The notes beneath the pieces were generated by a model. That model was not told the origin of the DNA and ran no database searches. It was given only the letters and a program-made list of their open reading frames with translations. A stretch of 64,000 nt of DNA from Monosporascus cannonballus (lineage: Eukaryota; Ascomycota; Sordariomycetes; Xylariales): the NCBI GenBank assembly GCA_004154925.1, contig QJNS01000141.1, forward strand, positions 140,810 through 204,809. Direction: 5' to 3'. The position numbers and the translations under genes are program-made. This document shows, in pieces, positions 47,496 to 59,522 of this stretch (position 1 is the stretch's first letter; the number at the start of each line of letters is the position of its first letter).

Positions 47496-50340
47496 TATGT
47501 CAGGCAATGAAGCAAAGAAAATTTATTAATGTCCCAGTGTCGTTAGGGAGACGTGAGGACTGACATCAGAAAAGAGGCATTACCGTAAGCTATCACCACA
47601 GGCCAGCAGCGTGACGGCATAAGATTCAGCGACTTGACAACCTCCCCTCTGGCAGGTCTGGTTACTTTATTTAACGAGCATGTCTATCTTCAAGGACGCA
47701 CGGAACAGCGGCAAGCAGGTCTCTGGGTCCGGCACTATCTACCCGCCCGCGGCGGCAATTAGGGGAACATTTTGAAAGTCCGCGCCAACTGATTGGGCGG
47801 CACCGACGAGCTCTGAGTATACGCCCTCTTTGATTGGCTGCTGTGGACCAGTGGATGGCGCTGGTAACCGCCGAGGACCCCTGTCGCCGGGTCCCCCATA
47901 TGCGACGCTTCTTGGCGGCTTTAAATAGCTTGCATCTTGTTGCTCATAGGCTCAAAGGCTTGGAACGTATAGATCTAAAACTGAAGGTAGGGATTCCAAC
48001 CCACAAACAGTAACGTATTGGCGGCATGCGATGTCTGAATACCGATTATATGACTCTATACACCAAACCGCAGACAACGGGAGATGGCCCCCAGCCTAAA
48101 GGAGGTGGAGGGAAGGGAGAGCAGAGTGATTCAAAAACCTGATAACAATAAATACCGGGTGATGGCACCACCTCACCGCAGGCGATAGTTATGTTAGTGG
48201 CTTGACCATAGGCTGGCGTTTCATGCTACATTTTAACTTCATGATGCTTTAGATATATATCTCTCATGGTTCTTAGGGATCGTCCTGCTGCCAATAGTTC
48301 GGCCTCCTCGTACTATGTGAAACTGGCCTGGACCGGTTACACTTAGCATACAATATGGCAAATAACGTATCTCCAAACTGAGGTCGCGGACTCTATGCAC
48401 CCACGTGAGTGCTCATTTCCGGCGGATCTCCAGGACATAGGCCAAGCGAATATGCAGCGAGTCAGACTTCAAGCCTTTTATATTCACCGTTTGATAGTCC
48501 ATATCACCTGCCAAAGTGGAATCTTCTATAAAGGGGCTATACAGTGGTTGTAGGTGTATATATAGGGGCCTTTCCTCCCATCAATATTGGAGGAAGCAAG
48601 CGTTACTGGTCTAATCTATATGCTGCTACCTACCTTCGAGACTGCTTCTTCCTGCCTTTCACGCTGTGCACCCTTTTCCCTGGCAGTTCAGGGACCTCGT
48701 TTGCTTGTTTTCTGTTCGTAATCCCAGGGCATCTAAGGTAAGATCTGCTAATTACCGACATCTACCCATGTAATGTGATTGCTGGCTAGAGTTATTGTTT
48801 TGAAGAGCTAGTATCCATACAACTGCCTAAAAGCGCACATCTATGCTCACGTATCTTGTGTCTCTACTTTCTAATAATGGCCCAGCATAAACTACGTTCC
48901 TAGAGTGCTTTTCTACATAGTCTGCGGTTATGCTTCGATGTCCCTCATAAGCCATTGTAGGAACATGTCAGAAGATCCGGCGCTCAAACTCTGTTAGTTC
49001 AAACGTCTTATACGGGTTTATACGTATGTTCTCGCAGCTATCTACCGGGTGTTAATCATGAGCGCGGTGGTCTCGCAGGGGTTAATCCCTAACGGGAACC
49101 TATACCCAAAGTATCTGAAGACCCAATTACCAGACCGGCTGGTCTTGATGGACAATTCAGTCCTTACTGATTTCTGGGATAACATCTGTTCGAGACAGTC
49201 GAAATATCACTACGATACAGTAGACCAATGGGAGTGTCGACGGCCAACCGACATTCTGGATGGCAGGAGAGCCCCCATTAGCTGTTATAGTCGAGACGCC
49301 CACAGCGGTCTGGATATATTCCATAGCCTTCATATCTCTAGAATGAGAAGTGGATTCAGACTCCGAATGGTCATAGGTCTATGATCCTCATGACGAAGAA
49401 CCATTTCTTATCTCTAGTCTAACATCCCTAATGTACCTGCCTCCATCACTTATACCAATATATGGGCGCCGCAACTATTATAGCCGGAACATGAACATAC
49501 AGACGCAGTAACTAAACAATAGTCAGCCTTGCCTAGCCTCTTTTTCTCTCCTATTTTGTACCTACAGAAGGATCTGAGACCCCGGACGCTTACAGAACCC
49601 GCCATTGTCTCTCGCATCCGACGGAGGTCGTAGGTCAATATCCAGGGGTTGCTGTTGTGGTCTATGCTTCAGCCCAAACAAAGAGTGTCTTTGTCAGTAT
49701 GAAGAATTTGTTTCCTTTAGGCAGTTGCTTCCAGCGACAGCTATTTCATGTGATTGCCGGACATAACGCTTGAATGATCATGATTATATCGTAGCCGCAG
49801 TGATGGTTACGCGGATACCTGAGACATCAGGCGTTGCTTTTCGAATACTTAAGGCAGTCTCTCCCTTCCTCGAAGCGTCCTACTTTCTTCACTTAAACAA
49901 CTTCGGACGCTGACTTTCGGCCTTCAACAACCTTCAGTCCGTAGTCTGTGCGGTAAAAGCCTCTTCATTCTTCATCTTCATTCGTGATTCATCCTTTCGA
50001 GGACCTTCACGATCATCTGCAATCGCCCTACCTATTTTCTCTATCCTCTCTGATCACACTGCACCAAACTCCATCTGTAGTCATCCACACTTGGATCGTT
50101 GTGATTTCCTCATTCCTCACTACTCTTGCCACGCTTCTGGCCCTTAGGTAATCCGCCTGCCCCGAGGAACTCTTTTCTTTTCATGGGCTGATTGTATTCT
50201 AGTTGCCATCACAACTACCGCTGCGGTACCAACTCGATCCTCGGATCAGTTCCCAAAGGTCGCTACGAACATCTTCAGTCCACCTTCTTGTGCTTCAAAG
50301 CCGCTTCTCACTTGATTATTCTTGGTCCAGCACAACCAGA
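47496..50340. other. Divergent intergenic region, with pyrimidine-rich leader near its right end
   Basis: About 2.8 kb without a supported gene. A plus frame at 49049-49384 (111 codons, first ATG at 49058) shows no recognisable domain. From about 49970 to 50130 the plus strand is strongly C+T-rich, as is common around transcription starts of fungal genes, and it leads into the plus-strand gene at 50341. Confidence 0.55.
49970..50130 (+). promoter_or_regulatory. Pyrimidine-rich promoter/leader of the disordered-protein gene
   Basis: The stretch has repeated TTCATTC/TTCATC and TCTCT-type runs upstream of the ATG at 50341, the usual look of a fungal core promoter or 5' UTR. No specific factor site is claimed. 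Confidence 0.45.
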
Positions 50341-51528
50341 ATGCCACGAGCTACTCAGAAGGCTAAGAAGGTCGAGATTGATCCCGAAGATGCTATAAAG
50401 TTGGGGAAGGCCAGGAGGCAGCTCCAGGTTGAGAAAGAGGAGCGCCTCCTCGCATCCATACAGACCATGGACCACCTATTCGCTCGGATCCGAGGGGTTG
50501 GCGATACAGAGCCTCAACGCCCGCAGCTATGGCGGGATGATGTCGGGTTCTGGAATAGATCACACGTCCAGCACTGGAATAAGCATGCTCCCGAGGGTGT
50601 AAGACCATCATCAGCGGCTGGGAGAACGTCGTACCAGAAAAACTACGAAACTCCCACGACGCGGCGATGGCTTTATGACGGGGAATATTTGGAGTCTTCG
50701 CCCCAAATCAGAGGCCCCGTCAATACTCGACAAACCTACCTAAGGGACAGGTTCAATTCTCTTCGCCGGTCGTCCCGGCCCAGCGTACGCGGTTCTTACG
50801 ATAGCGGGTACGGATTTGCGAGGCGCCATCTTTCTCATCGTCCATCCACCGATGTCCATGAGTTGAGTGGAGAGGCGGAGGTAGAGGTAGCTGCTACCCC
50901 GTCTCCCTCCACCAGATATGAAATCTCTCAGCAGACCCTGAGCGATGACTTTCACCTTTCCCGGCCGTACTCTGGGGCACCGGAGGCAGAGGACGAACAG
51001 GCCCAGCCGGTGCTGACTGTCCTGCGTACGACCACACGGCTCTATCAAGTCCACCGAGTTCCACCTACGCGGTCTCGCGGTTCGGCCCACGGGCGACACT
51101 ATGACTCCAAGCAGGCACCCAAGCCGTCTCACTCCGCCTTGCAACGTACTGGTACTCGGGAATACAGCCGCGCGGGGCCCATTAACGAAGGTCAGCTGGC
51201 TCAAGGGGGCTCCATGCCAGACTTCGACCAGCGATCTCGCTATCAGACCAGCAAGCCGCACGGTTGGGATGAAGATTGGGTCGCAGAAACCACGGGTGAC
51301 GAGGCCAAAAGTCCGCAACATGGATCGAGTACCTCTGTGCCCCGTTATTCGTACGGGAATCAGGCGCAACCTTCAGCCGCGAAGAGGTCACGCAGCTGGG
51401 ATGATGATGACGAAGAGAGACGCGATGAGGACGCAATCAATAATGGATACGACGGAAATGAGACCCCGGCCTATTCTAGAAGCACATTCGCTAGCAGGAA
51501 GAGACTGCGCTTGTATTGGCGCTACTAA
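50341..51528 (+). CDS. Unknown disordered, Arg/Ser-rich protein
   Basis: The open frame starts upstream at a TTG; the first in-frame ATG is at 50341 (context CAGAATGCC), giving 395 residues. The first 55 residues are charged and helical (AIKLGKARRQLQVEKEERLLASI) and may form a coiled coil. The remainder is low-complexity: Arg, Ser, Tyr, Pro and acidic residues with many S/T-P and R-S pairs. A basic-acidic tail (KRSRSWDDDDEERRDED) is followed by a terminal RKRLRLYWRY. No domain was recognised. The composition resembles nuclear or RNA-associated disordered proteins, but that is only analogy. Long overlapping frames on other strands are shadows. There is no intron. Confidence 0.65.
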   Translation: MPRATQKAKKVEIDPEDAIKLGKARRQLQVEKEERLLASIQTMDHLFARIRGVGDTEPQRPQLWRDDVGFWNRSHVQHWNKHAPEGVRPSSAAGRTSYQKNYETPTTRRWLYDGEYLESSPQIRGPVNTRQTYLRDRFNSLRRSSRPSVRGSYDSGYGFARRHLSHRPSTDVHELSGEAEVEVAATPSPSTRYEISQQTLSDDFHLSRPYSGAPEAEDEQAQPVLTVLRTTTRLYQVHRVPPTRSRGSAHGRHYDSKQAPKPSHSALQRTGTREYSRAGPINEGQLAQGGSMPDFDQRSRYQTSKPHGWDEDWVAETTGDEAKSPQHGSSTSVPRYSYGNQAQPSAAKRSRSWDDDDEERRDEDAINNGYDGNETPAYSRSTFASRKRLRLYWRY

Positions 51529-52803
51529 ACAGATGGGGTTGTCTATGTCACGCAAGAGACCGTCAAGAAGTCATCAGTCGCACCGTCATACCAAGCGATG
51601 TCGAAACAGTAGCAGGCTTTAGGCGGCAACCTACCGATTGGAGAGGATTACTTCTCTACTTGTTATTGCCCATAAGTTAAAGTCCCCCTTCTTGTACGGC
51701 GAAGTTGTTCTAACAAGCATCTGAATGAGACTCGTATGTGGTCCAAGTCAAGGGTCATAATTCGCGCTTTGGAACAAGCTACAGAACCTGGACGGTTGAA
51801 AGAATGATGAGAGAGTTATTGGTTTTTGAGACACCGAAGAAGTAATGCCGTTTGTCAGGACACAGGATGCGGGTTGGACAGAAAGTGCGGAGCCTGCCGT
51901 GAGCATTGTAATTACATGCGGTTACCTTGTACGGCGCATGGAGGCTACTATACGGGTGTTAATGGGCAAAGCATGCAGAGTAGCCTGTTAAGGATACGCG
52001 GGGGATGTTGTATGAACACATATGATCCCGACGAAGAGGTTGATATATGATGACTGCACCCCTTGCACGAACGAGATCCGGCTATTTCCTGTTCCAGTGG
52101 CTCAGAGAAAGCTGCAAGAGTCTCGGTAATCAGCCCTCATCACTAGGTTGAAGCCTCACATACCGTAGACCGTAGTCGAATCATTTCGTATAGATCGTGT
52201 TTTCGCATCACGATATCGGACGCTCCTATAGTAAGTAGAGGTAGGTTGCTGCATCACTCCGTAGCGTTCAGGAGCCGGGCGGTTGGTATAACTCGGGGCT
52301 CACCGGAGGACCTTGATGGACACCCTGTTGGCCACCTTTCCTATTCGGAACCCATAGCGCTAATAAATAGTCGATATTGACAGAATGGATTGGGCGTCCT
52401 CCTGTTTGGGCCAAGAGGGGCCACGATCATTACGTTGACGGTTGTGCCTGCATTAGCTTGAGGAACTGTGGGTGTCAAGTAGAGCCGCATCTGCGCCAGG
52501 TGATCATGATATATAACCTCCTACAACATCACTCGAGCAAACCGAGCCATTCTCTTACCTACGGCTGTGAGCAATCAGACATACATTTGGTTGTTTGCAG
52601 AATATAGCGCGACATGATGCACTGGTTCAGCATTCCCATTTAAACGACACTTTGTCTATTTGGGCTTGGGTAGGGTGCTAATTACTCCAGTCCTCCCCCT
52701 AGCTACTGCCCATCAAGCTGCGTTCTCATGTCATCATGTATCAAGAGTCGTTAACCTGCCAGAGACCGTATCCCTATGTTGCTTCCTTGTTGCGCCAGGG
52801 ACC
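51529..52803. other. Intergenic between the disordered-protein gene and the Gfa-like gene
   Basis: About 1.3 kb between convergent gene ends. A Cys-rich 74-codon plus frame (51826-52050) begins at a non-ATG codon and is judged fortuitous. Confidence 0.55.
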
Positions 52804-53329
52804 CTACTCGGGCATATGCGTGAAGGGCTTAGCGAGGTGCTCCTGACAGAAGGGCAGCTTGCCGACGGTCCAGATCTCGGTGTCCTATACGCACACAGGC
52901 ATTTGTGTCAGTCAATCTGTCGATCGCATCACCGTGTAGGCACGGGCTCGGCTTCAGTCAGGCAGGGGCAGGGCCGTGGTTTGTTTGGGGTCATCGACTC
53001 ACAGGCTTCAGCTTCTGCTTGTCCTCGCTGCTGAGGGTGCCGCCCTTGATGGCGATGATGGGCGGCGCGGCTTCGGGGTCGTGGGCGATGGGCGAGCCGC
53101 ACTCGGGGCAGAAGATGCGGTGCACGGCTTTGCCCGAGCTGCCCTTTCCGGCATACGACTTAGTGGTGCCCGTGATGGTCAGCTTGTCCTTGGGCACCAC
53201 CACGACGAGCGAGTATGTCGACCCCGTCTGCCGCTGGCAGTCGTCGCAGTGGTCGTACCCCACGATGAGCGGGTCCGCGTCCACCGTGTACTTGACGGCG
53301 CCGCAGAGGCAGTGGCCGGAGAGACCCAT
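52804..53329 (-). CDS. Gfa/CENP-V-like zinc protein (Mss4-like fold)
   Basis: Exons 53329-53003 and 52884-52804 encode 135 residues, joined by a 117-bp intron (GTGAGT...ATAG). The second exon restores the conserved tail (EIWTVGKLPF). Zinc ligands of the glutathione-dependent formaldehyde-activating enzyme (Gfa/CENP-V, DUF636) family are all present: Cys7-x-Cys9, Cys28-x2-Cys31 and Cys74-x2-Cys77 (GHCLCGAV, CDDCQRQTGS, FCPECGSPI). Fungal members are numerous, and most have no proven substrate; a glutathione-adduct role is only a family-based guess. Length is usual for the family. No signal peptide; probably cytosolic. Confidence 0.88.
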
Positions 53330-55720
53330 GGTAGTTGTTTTGTGGTTCGGTTTAGGTTTACTTCGGCGGAGGTGGATGGCTCTTTGGTGTGTGGTGCGGA
53401 GTCGGCTTATGGGTGGGATGTGCTATCCGATTCGTGATAGGGGACGTTTGGTACGGGGAGGTCCAGAGAGAATCTAGCGGCGTGACGGGAATTAGGACAA
53501 CCTTTATACGTAAGCTACGGACGAGGAGGGCCGACCTATATTCCAGAGGGGAGAAACAAGGAAGGTGGATAGACAACTTGATCGCATGCATAAGCTAGCC
53601 GGGCGGAGAGCGACTGCCGTCGAGAGCTTCCCCAATCAAAGACAGAGCTAGATCGAGATTCCTGATCTATGTGTCAAACCTCGAGTGTCTTCTCTCTTTC
53701 CCCTCTTCTGTCAGTCCCCTTGTGTATGCTTACTCGACTGGTTTCCCCTCAGCCCGTAACCCGCAAAAGAAGCATTCTAGTCTCAGGCATGATGGAATAT
53801 GGCTCTCTGTCCTACTTACTTTCTCCATCTTCCTATATCTCTGTGCCTCTTCTTATATGGCGGGGTCGGAACAGCTCTCTGGTGGGGTTACGGCCGCTCT
53901 GACATCAAGCATTCGGCTAGTTACAGATACCAGTCTACTCCATGCCCTAGGTAACAAGCTGTCTTTTTCTCAAGTCATGATAAATATGAAAGCCATTGCG
54001 GGTTGGCAGGGATAGTTAACATTTGATTATTTGACATCTAAGACCGCGATATAATTCCGATCTACCACTACTCTAGCTTGAATATTACGGGAGATAACTC
54101 TGGCTGTTCGTAGTTAACCATCGAAGTAGGACTTGCTCGGCGACATGTCCCCGGCCCACGGGCATGAGCTAAGATCTCACGCTATCCAAGGTATTTGTCA
54201 ACGATCCCTGTTGGAGATCCGCTACGCTGTCGCTGTCTACGGGGCTCCCCTAGCTAACGGCGCTAATCTCCAGGCGTTAGAACTCCTACATACGGTGGGT
54301 GCCGTAGTGAATATGAATGACTTCTGGGAGGTGATGAATATCAAGTATTTGGAATTGCGAAGGAGCTTTACTGGGAGGGGAAGTTATTTGGAGAAGTCGC
54401 GCGGCAACGGAATTTCTGGTGCCGAACAAGGGGCTTGGGTTTTTCCCGGGCTATTGACGCCGAACCAGCTTTGACAGGCTAAGTCCGTTTTTGAAACATA
54501 TTCGCCATGGTAAAATCCCGAGTTAACCATTCCAAGGTAACCCCTAACAGAATAAAAATAACAAGCTGGACGGCGATGGAGATTCTAAGTGGATTGTCGC
54601 AAGGCTCCCGGGAAAGGCAGATAGCGAATGGAACATGGGAGAGGACGGCGCTTCCAAAGCGACTGTAAACTAGAGTCGCTTAGGACGCGCCATCAACAGT
54701 ACCGAGCTCCTATTTCGTTGTTCCAATAAAGTAGTATGGCAATAAAATAAGCGCTTAAGCCCCCATAACGGGTTGCCGTTCAGGGTCTTGAGAAGGCTGG
54801 CGGTGGATCTTCGGCAACGCGGCTATATTGTAATAATACTAATTCGCAGTTCCCAACTCATTACCAACACAGGCAACCTGCGAACGATCCGGAGGTGACG
54901 TTACACACCTACATATGTAGTGTCCAATCGTTTCTTCTTGCGCCGGCGCGGTTGGTGATCGGCGAGAATTATGAAACGGTTCCGAAACTTTATAGGCGAG
55001 GCTTTGTGATCGTTGGCCGTGATTTGCTTAGCGAATAAAAGAGCATGGTGATCTCAAATCCTTTATTGTCTTGCCAATGGCATGAGTTCGCTTGAACAAG
55101 CAGCCCCACGAAACTTAATACCAGAGCGCCTCGATATACATCTCCGGTATCCGCCTGGATAGAGAGGCACAGCATACGACCATGGAAGGGCCAGGGTGAG
55201 AGAGGAATCACTCACGGAAATTTACCCGCGGACCCATTGGACCTATTAGATCCAAATGGGCTACCCAACGATTACCTACCAAGTATGAATGTTCAGGACA
55301 GCCTACCATCTGTTACCCACCAACTACCCATCCATTCCCTAGGGACTGTGACAGGGCTTGCGTGAATACTTAATAACGTACCTCGTAGCATACTTGGCGA
55401 TTTGTTCTAAGAACCGTATAGCGGGCAAATTTCACAAGGCTTGGTGTCAAAGTGTCTAAGGCCAACAACGGAGCAGGATTTGTTGGCCCTACAACCCCTG
55501 CAGCAAGCCTTGGGAATTTTCTCGTAACCACCGTTTAAGATATAATGGGGTATCGGATCTGGTGAGTAGCCTGATGCTGGCAGGCGCACTCCCACTGCGT
55601 TTTATAGGATGCCTCGTCGCCACCAGAGCTAGTAAGTAGGGGGTGCACTGCGCTGGGTTCAAACACCAGCTTACCATATAGATAAAAAACACCTGTCCCT
55701 GATTAAAGCTCTTATTGGAG
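53330..55720. other. Divergent intergenic region between the Gfa-like and HET genes
   Basis: About 2.4 kb with no supported protein gene. A 113-codon plus frame at 54133-54474 (first ATG about 54145) has no clear domain. A tRNA-like fold candidate lies at 55560-55676, just upstream of the HET gene. Confidence 0.55.
55560..55676 (+). other. tRNA-like fold candidate, probably degenerate
   Basis: TGGTGAG (55560-55566) can pair with CTTACCA (55670-55676), seven pairs including one G-U. The 5' strand is followed by TA and a D-arm-like GCCT...AGGC. The 3' strand directly follows a T-arm-like CTGGG-TTCAAAC-ACCAG. Against it: the last T-stem pair is G-A, no clean anticodon loop with U33 is evident, and an intron of 30-40 bases would be needed. 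It is probably a pseudo-tRNA or a chance match. Confidence 0.2.
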
Positions 55721-57964
55721 ATGGCGATCCGATGCGAGTACTGCGCGAAGCTAACAGTCAGCCGCCTGGTCGAGCTAGCCGAGGAAGAATATGCGGACCG
55801 GACAGACTTTCCCCATAGCGCATACTACCAGCATCACAGCTCGTTCAGCGAGCTTGAGAGGTCGGCGGGGAACGGGTGCGATCTCTGCCGCCTGATCATA
55901 GACTGCTTCAGAGGAGCGCCCTTCGACCCTTCGAGCTTCCCGCTTCTGTGGCCCGAGACTTGGGTCAGCCCGGAGCGCTGCGACATCGCCAAGTCGATGT
56001 ACGCGGCCGCGAATCAGCTCCCGGTGTCGGATGTCAAGTTCGCCCTCCGTGCCAGCCACGAGTGGAATGAGCTGGACAAAGTGCGCATGTTTGATACGAT
56101 CATGGTCCAGATCGGCCCTGTGGACGAACCTGCACCCGAGGAGTACGATAGTGACTTTGACTACGATGAGAGGGCGTTTGCCTATCTCCGTCTCAGGTTG
56201 CGTGTCCCACGAGGTACGTTGAACAGAAAGACGTGCCTATGAGCCTATGAGTGGAATCCGGGGCTGACGCGCAACGTCGCAGACAAGACTGTCCGAGTAG
56301 GAAAATATCAGATCGGCCGGTTTGAGGTCGACCCCGATCTCGGGTCTCCTGTCAACTGGAGCATCGCGAAAACATGGCTAGACACTTGCCGAGAGTTCCA
56401 CCCGGACTGCTTCACGGCCGCTGCTGCTGAGCTCCCCATGCGCGTCATCGACGTCGGGGAGCCGGGTAGTAGCCGAGGCCCTCGCCTGGTCGAAACCCAA
56501 AGAAGGAGCGGACAATACGCTGCGCTAAGCCACTGCTGGGGTGGCAAGATAAATCCGGTGCTGACAACACAGACCCTCGGGACATTCCTAACCTCTCTGC
56601 CCTACGCGGAGCTGCCGGCTAACTTCCGCGACGCAATTACCATCACGAAGCGGCTCGGGCTTCGGTACGTATGGATCGATGCGCTGTGCATCTTGCAAGA
56701 TTCAAAGTCCGATTGGGAGATCGAGTCGAAACACATGGGACCAGTGTACCATGATGCGGCCGTCACCATTTCTGCTTCGGCATCGACCGGAAGCACCGAC
56801 GGGATTTTAAAACGCGCTGAAGATACACCTTCACCAGAGCCCGTATCTCTGAGGGTCTCGGCTGACGAAGGGGCAGAGCAGGAGGTGTTGGTTAGGATAG
56901 ACGATCCCAATGAGGAGGATCTCGTTCTGCTCGACATGAGCGGTCCCCTAGCTTCACGGGGATGGGCATTTCAAGAATCAGTCTTGTCATCCAGGGTACT
57001 ACACTACGGGAAGCGGCAACTATACTGGCGTTGCCGTCAAGGGTATCAGGCAGCGGACGGGGTTCCCCCGGGCGTTCGGTACCCGGATAGTTCACACTAC
57101 CCTGTATTCTCAATGCTTCTTTCCTCGGACTGCGGGGCCCCTCCTGACTCCTTTGATGTCAACCGTCTTCTCATGGACTATTACGATATGGTCGCGTCAT
57201 TTTCGCACCGCAAGTTCACTTACGACTCAGATAAGCTACCTGCTTACTCCGGTGTCGCTCAGCGGATCCATAAGGTCTTGGGGGGCAAATACCTTGCGGG
57301 GCTCTGGAGCGCCGATTTCAACCGTGGTCTGCTGTGGTTCAACGAGACGTTTACCTGTGAACACGTCTCGGAGTACCGCGCGCCCTCATGGTCCTGGGCC
57401 GTCACGAATGACAGGATTTGCATGGATAAGGAGCCTTTGAAGTCGAACGACATAGCCGCTCAGCTGATTGAATACGACGTCGAGCCAAAGAACCCGACCT
57501 ACCCGCACGGGGAAGTCATATCCGGTTATGTCGTGATGAAAGGTCTCACAAGGAGGCTGGTTAGGAGCAACCAGTCGTGCCAACTTCGTGGTTCGCCGCG
57601 AGACATTGGCTCCGTTCACTTTGATGAGCCAGAGAAGGGCCACAGTTCGACTTTCGACCAGCTGCTTCGAATGGAGAACCAAGCCGACCACTATATCTTA
57701 TCCGTACATCAAGACTATGACGCTGATCCGGGATTGGAGATTGATCTCGATGCTTGTTCATCGCAGGACTATGTCGCTCTCATAGTCGGGCAATATGATC
57801 GCGACGAAGACGACGAGGGTCAACAGTACCTGGGAGCGGGCTTGGTCTTGCGTCCTGTGGTTGGACAAGGAGATAATGTGTATGAGAGGGTAGGGTACTT
57901 TCGCCTTACAACCACCTCGGAATGGATGAAAACCTGGCAGAGCGGCACCCTGAAGCTGGTCTAA
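55721..57964 (+). CDS. HET-domain protein (heterokaryon-incompatibility type)
   Basis: Exons 55721-56213 and 56283-57964 encode 724 residues. The frame is open from a TTG at 55715, but the first ATG is 55721. The N-terminus has a Cys pair (CEYC) and a later CDLC, often seen ahead of HET domains. The HET domain spans about residues 240-400: YAALSHCWGG, then YVWIDALCILQDSKSDWE...YHDAAVTISAS, and RGWAFQE..LSSRVLHYG near its end. A long C-terminal region includes a LLWF...YRAPSWSWA motif typical of this fungal family. HET domains can trigger cell death on non-self recognition, but most genomic copies are uncharacterised, so a role in incompatibility is not shown. No partner NLR or other incompatibility gene is adjacent. 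Confidence 0.88.
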
Positions 57965-58856
57965 GATGGTGAAGTTACTCAATCCGAAACACCAGCCATA
58001 CTGAACAGATATATATATATATATATGTATATGAATACCATCCTGCCAAAGGAAATGTCTACGAAGTATATAGGTTTCTTAGCCACATCCTTCGCTCATG
58101 AACGGGGCTCGCAATTTGAGTCGGCTAAAACCTTGCCTACTACCGGTATGTATCTCGTACTGCAGCATGTAGGTGATTCAATCCTGGGTGCACGTCATAA
58201 ACGGCTCTTTAGCAAAGAATCTAACAGAGTAACTGCCTACTAACTCGCTATCGTCTAGAGGTCCAGGTAGGAACCATAGCAAATTTCTAGAGGGGGAAGC
58301 TGAGGGCAGAGGGACAGATACTCTTACGCCGCTAGAGGTCATGAATCATAACAATAAATTCGACCAAGAGAAGAAAAGACAACGGGACCTTATCCAGTTG
58401 GCTTGGCAACATGAAGCAGCAGTTCTACCGTATTGTCCGGATCGCTCCATCCATCCACTTTTACAATCACGGTTCCTATATGCTGCGATATGCAGCTTTC
58501 TCCGTGAGGCCGGCGAGCACAAGCTCTTGAGAGGATTTTGGCCAATAGCCCGTGTAATGCCACTTGCCACCTTGCGGACTTAAGATAAGCCTTATCGTAG
58601 TCAGAATGGAGCAAGATCTTCCCCGATTGACTCAATCTTGAAGGAAGCAGGTGGGACCTCGTCAGCTGCGCCATCCCATTTCCACATCCTTCCACCGCTC
58701 AGGCCCCTTGGCCACTTACTAAATGTCTTAAAGAACCACTTAACTGCATCATCATCAATCACCCAAATCTTCAGACATCGTCTTTATCCCAACTCCAATT
58801 TTCCGTTGAGATTCCGTCCCGCCCTAATATCAGTTGATACCGTTTCAGATCTCAAA
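57965..58856. other. Intergenic between the HET gene and mbf1
   Basis: It holds a (TA)n microsatellite at about 58009-58026 and, near its right end (about 58680-58850), a C+T-rich leader for mbf1. No gene was recognised. Confidence 0.6.
58009..58026. repeat. (TA)n microsatellite
   Basis: About nine TA units within the 3' flank of the HET gene. Confidence 0.85.
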
Positions 58857-59522
58857 ATGTCTGACTGGGACACTGTGACTAAGATCGGCAGCAAGGCGAG
58901 GGGTGGTGCTTCCCAGCGCGAGACTGTCCTGCGAGGCAACTCGGCTTTGAACGCCGCCAAGCGCACCGGAGCTGCCATCATCACAGACAAGAAGTTTGCT
59001 GCAGGCAATGCTGTAAGTTCTATATAATTTTATGACTTTTCCTTCGTCCCTATTCCAGTGTTACCGGCATGCAGTCGCCAATATTGGGTGCCACGTGTAC
59101 CATTTCCTCGGTCATTCCAACCAACGGAACAGAACGATGGATTACTAACATTGGTTTCCACGCAGGCCAAGGGAAGCAGCGGCATCGGCCAGTTCCACAC
59201 GAAGGTCGACCGGTCGGATGACATTATCAAGCCAAAGACGGTCGGCCCGCTCGTCGGCAAGGCCATCCAGAAGGCACGGACATCGTTAGAGCCGACGATG
59301 ACGCAGCCCCAGCTGGCAAAGGAGTGCAACATGACGGTGCAGCAGGTGGCGCAGTACGAGGCGGGCACCGCCGCCCCTAACCAGCAACATCTCGCCAGAA
59401 TGGAGCAAGCCCTGCAAGTCAAGTTGCGCGGCGAGGGGATTGGCACCAAGCTCGAGAAGGGCAAGAAGGCAGCCGCCAAATCCGCCGCCAAACCCGCTGA
59501 CAAACCCGCCACCAAGAAATAA
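58857..59522 (+). CDS. mbf1: Multiprotein bridging factor 1
   Basis: Exons 58857-59012 and 59166-59522 encode 170 residues; the 153-bp intron has GTAAGT...ATTACTAAC...CGCAG. The N-terminal MBF1 domain ([11 protein letters not shown], then residues up to about 75 including IIKPKTVG) is followed by a Cro/C1-type helix-turn-helix at about residues 98-145 ([23 protein letters not shown]). The C-terminus is a Lys/Ala tail. Mbf1 is a conserved coactivator linking bZIP-type activators to TBP and, in yeast, acts at the ribosome to limit frameshifting when ribosomes collide. The tail makes it longer than the yeast protein. The C+T-rich leader suggests steady expression. Confidence 0.95.

Noticed and set aside
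51826..52050. Cys-rich 74-codon plus frame that could be taken for a small secreted effector
   Set aside because: It begins at TTG, has no signal peptide, and its first ATG leaves fewer than 50 codons.
54133..54474. 113-codon plus frame with an ankyrin-like stretch
   Set aside because: It starts at a non-ATG codon (first ATG 12 bases in), shows only one weak partial repeat, and has no splice or homology support.
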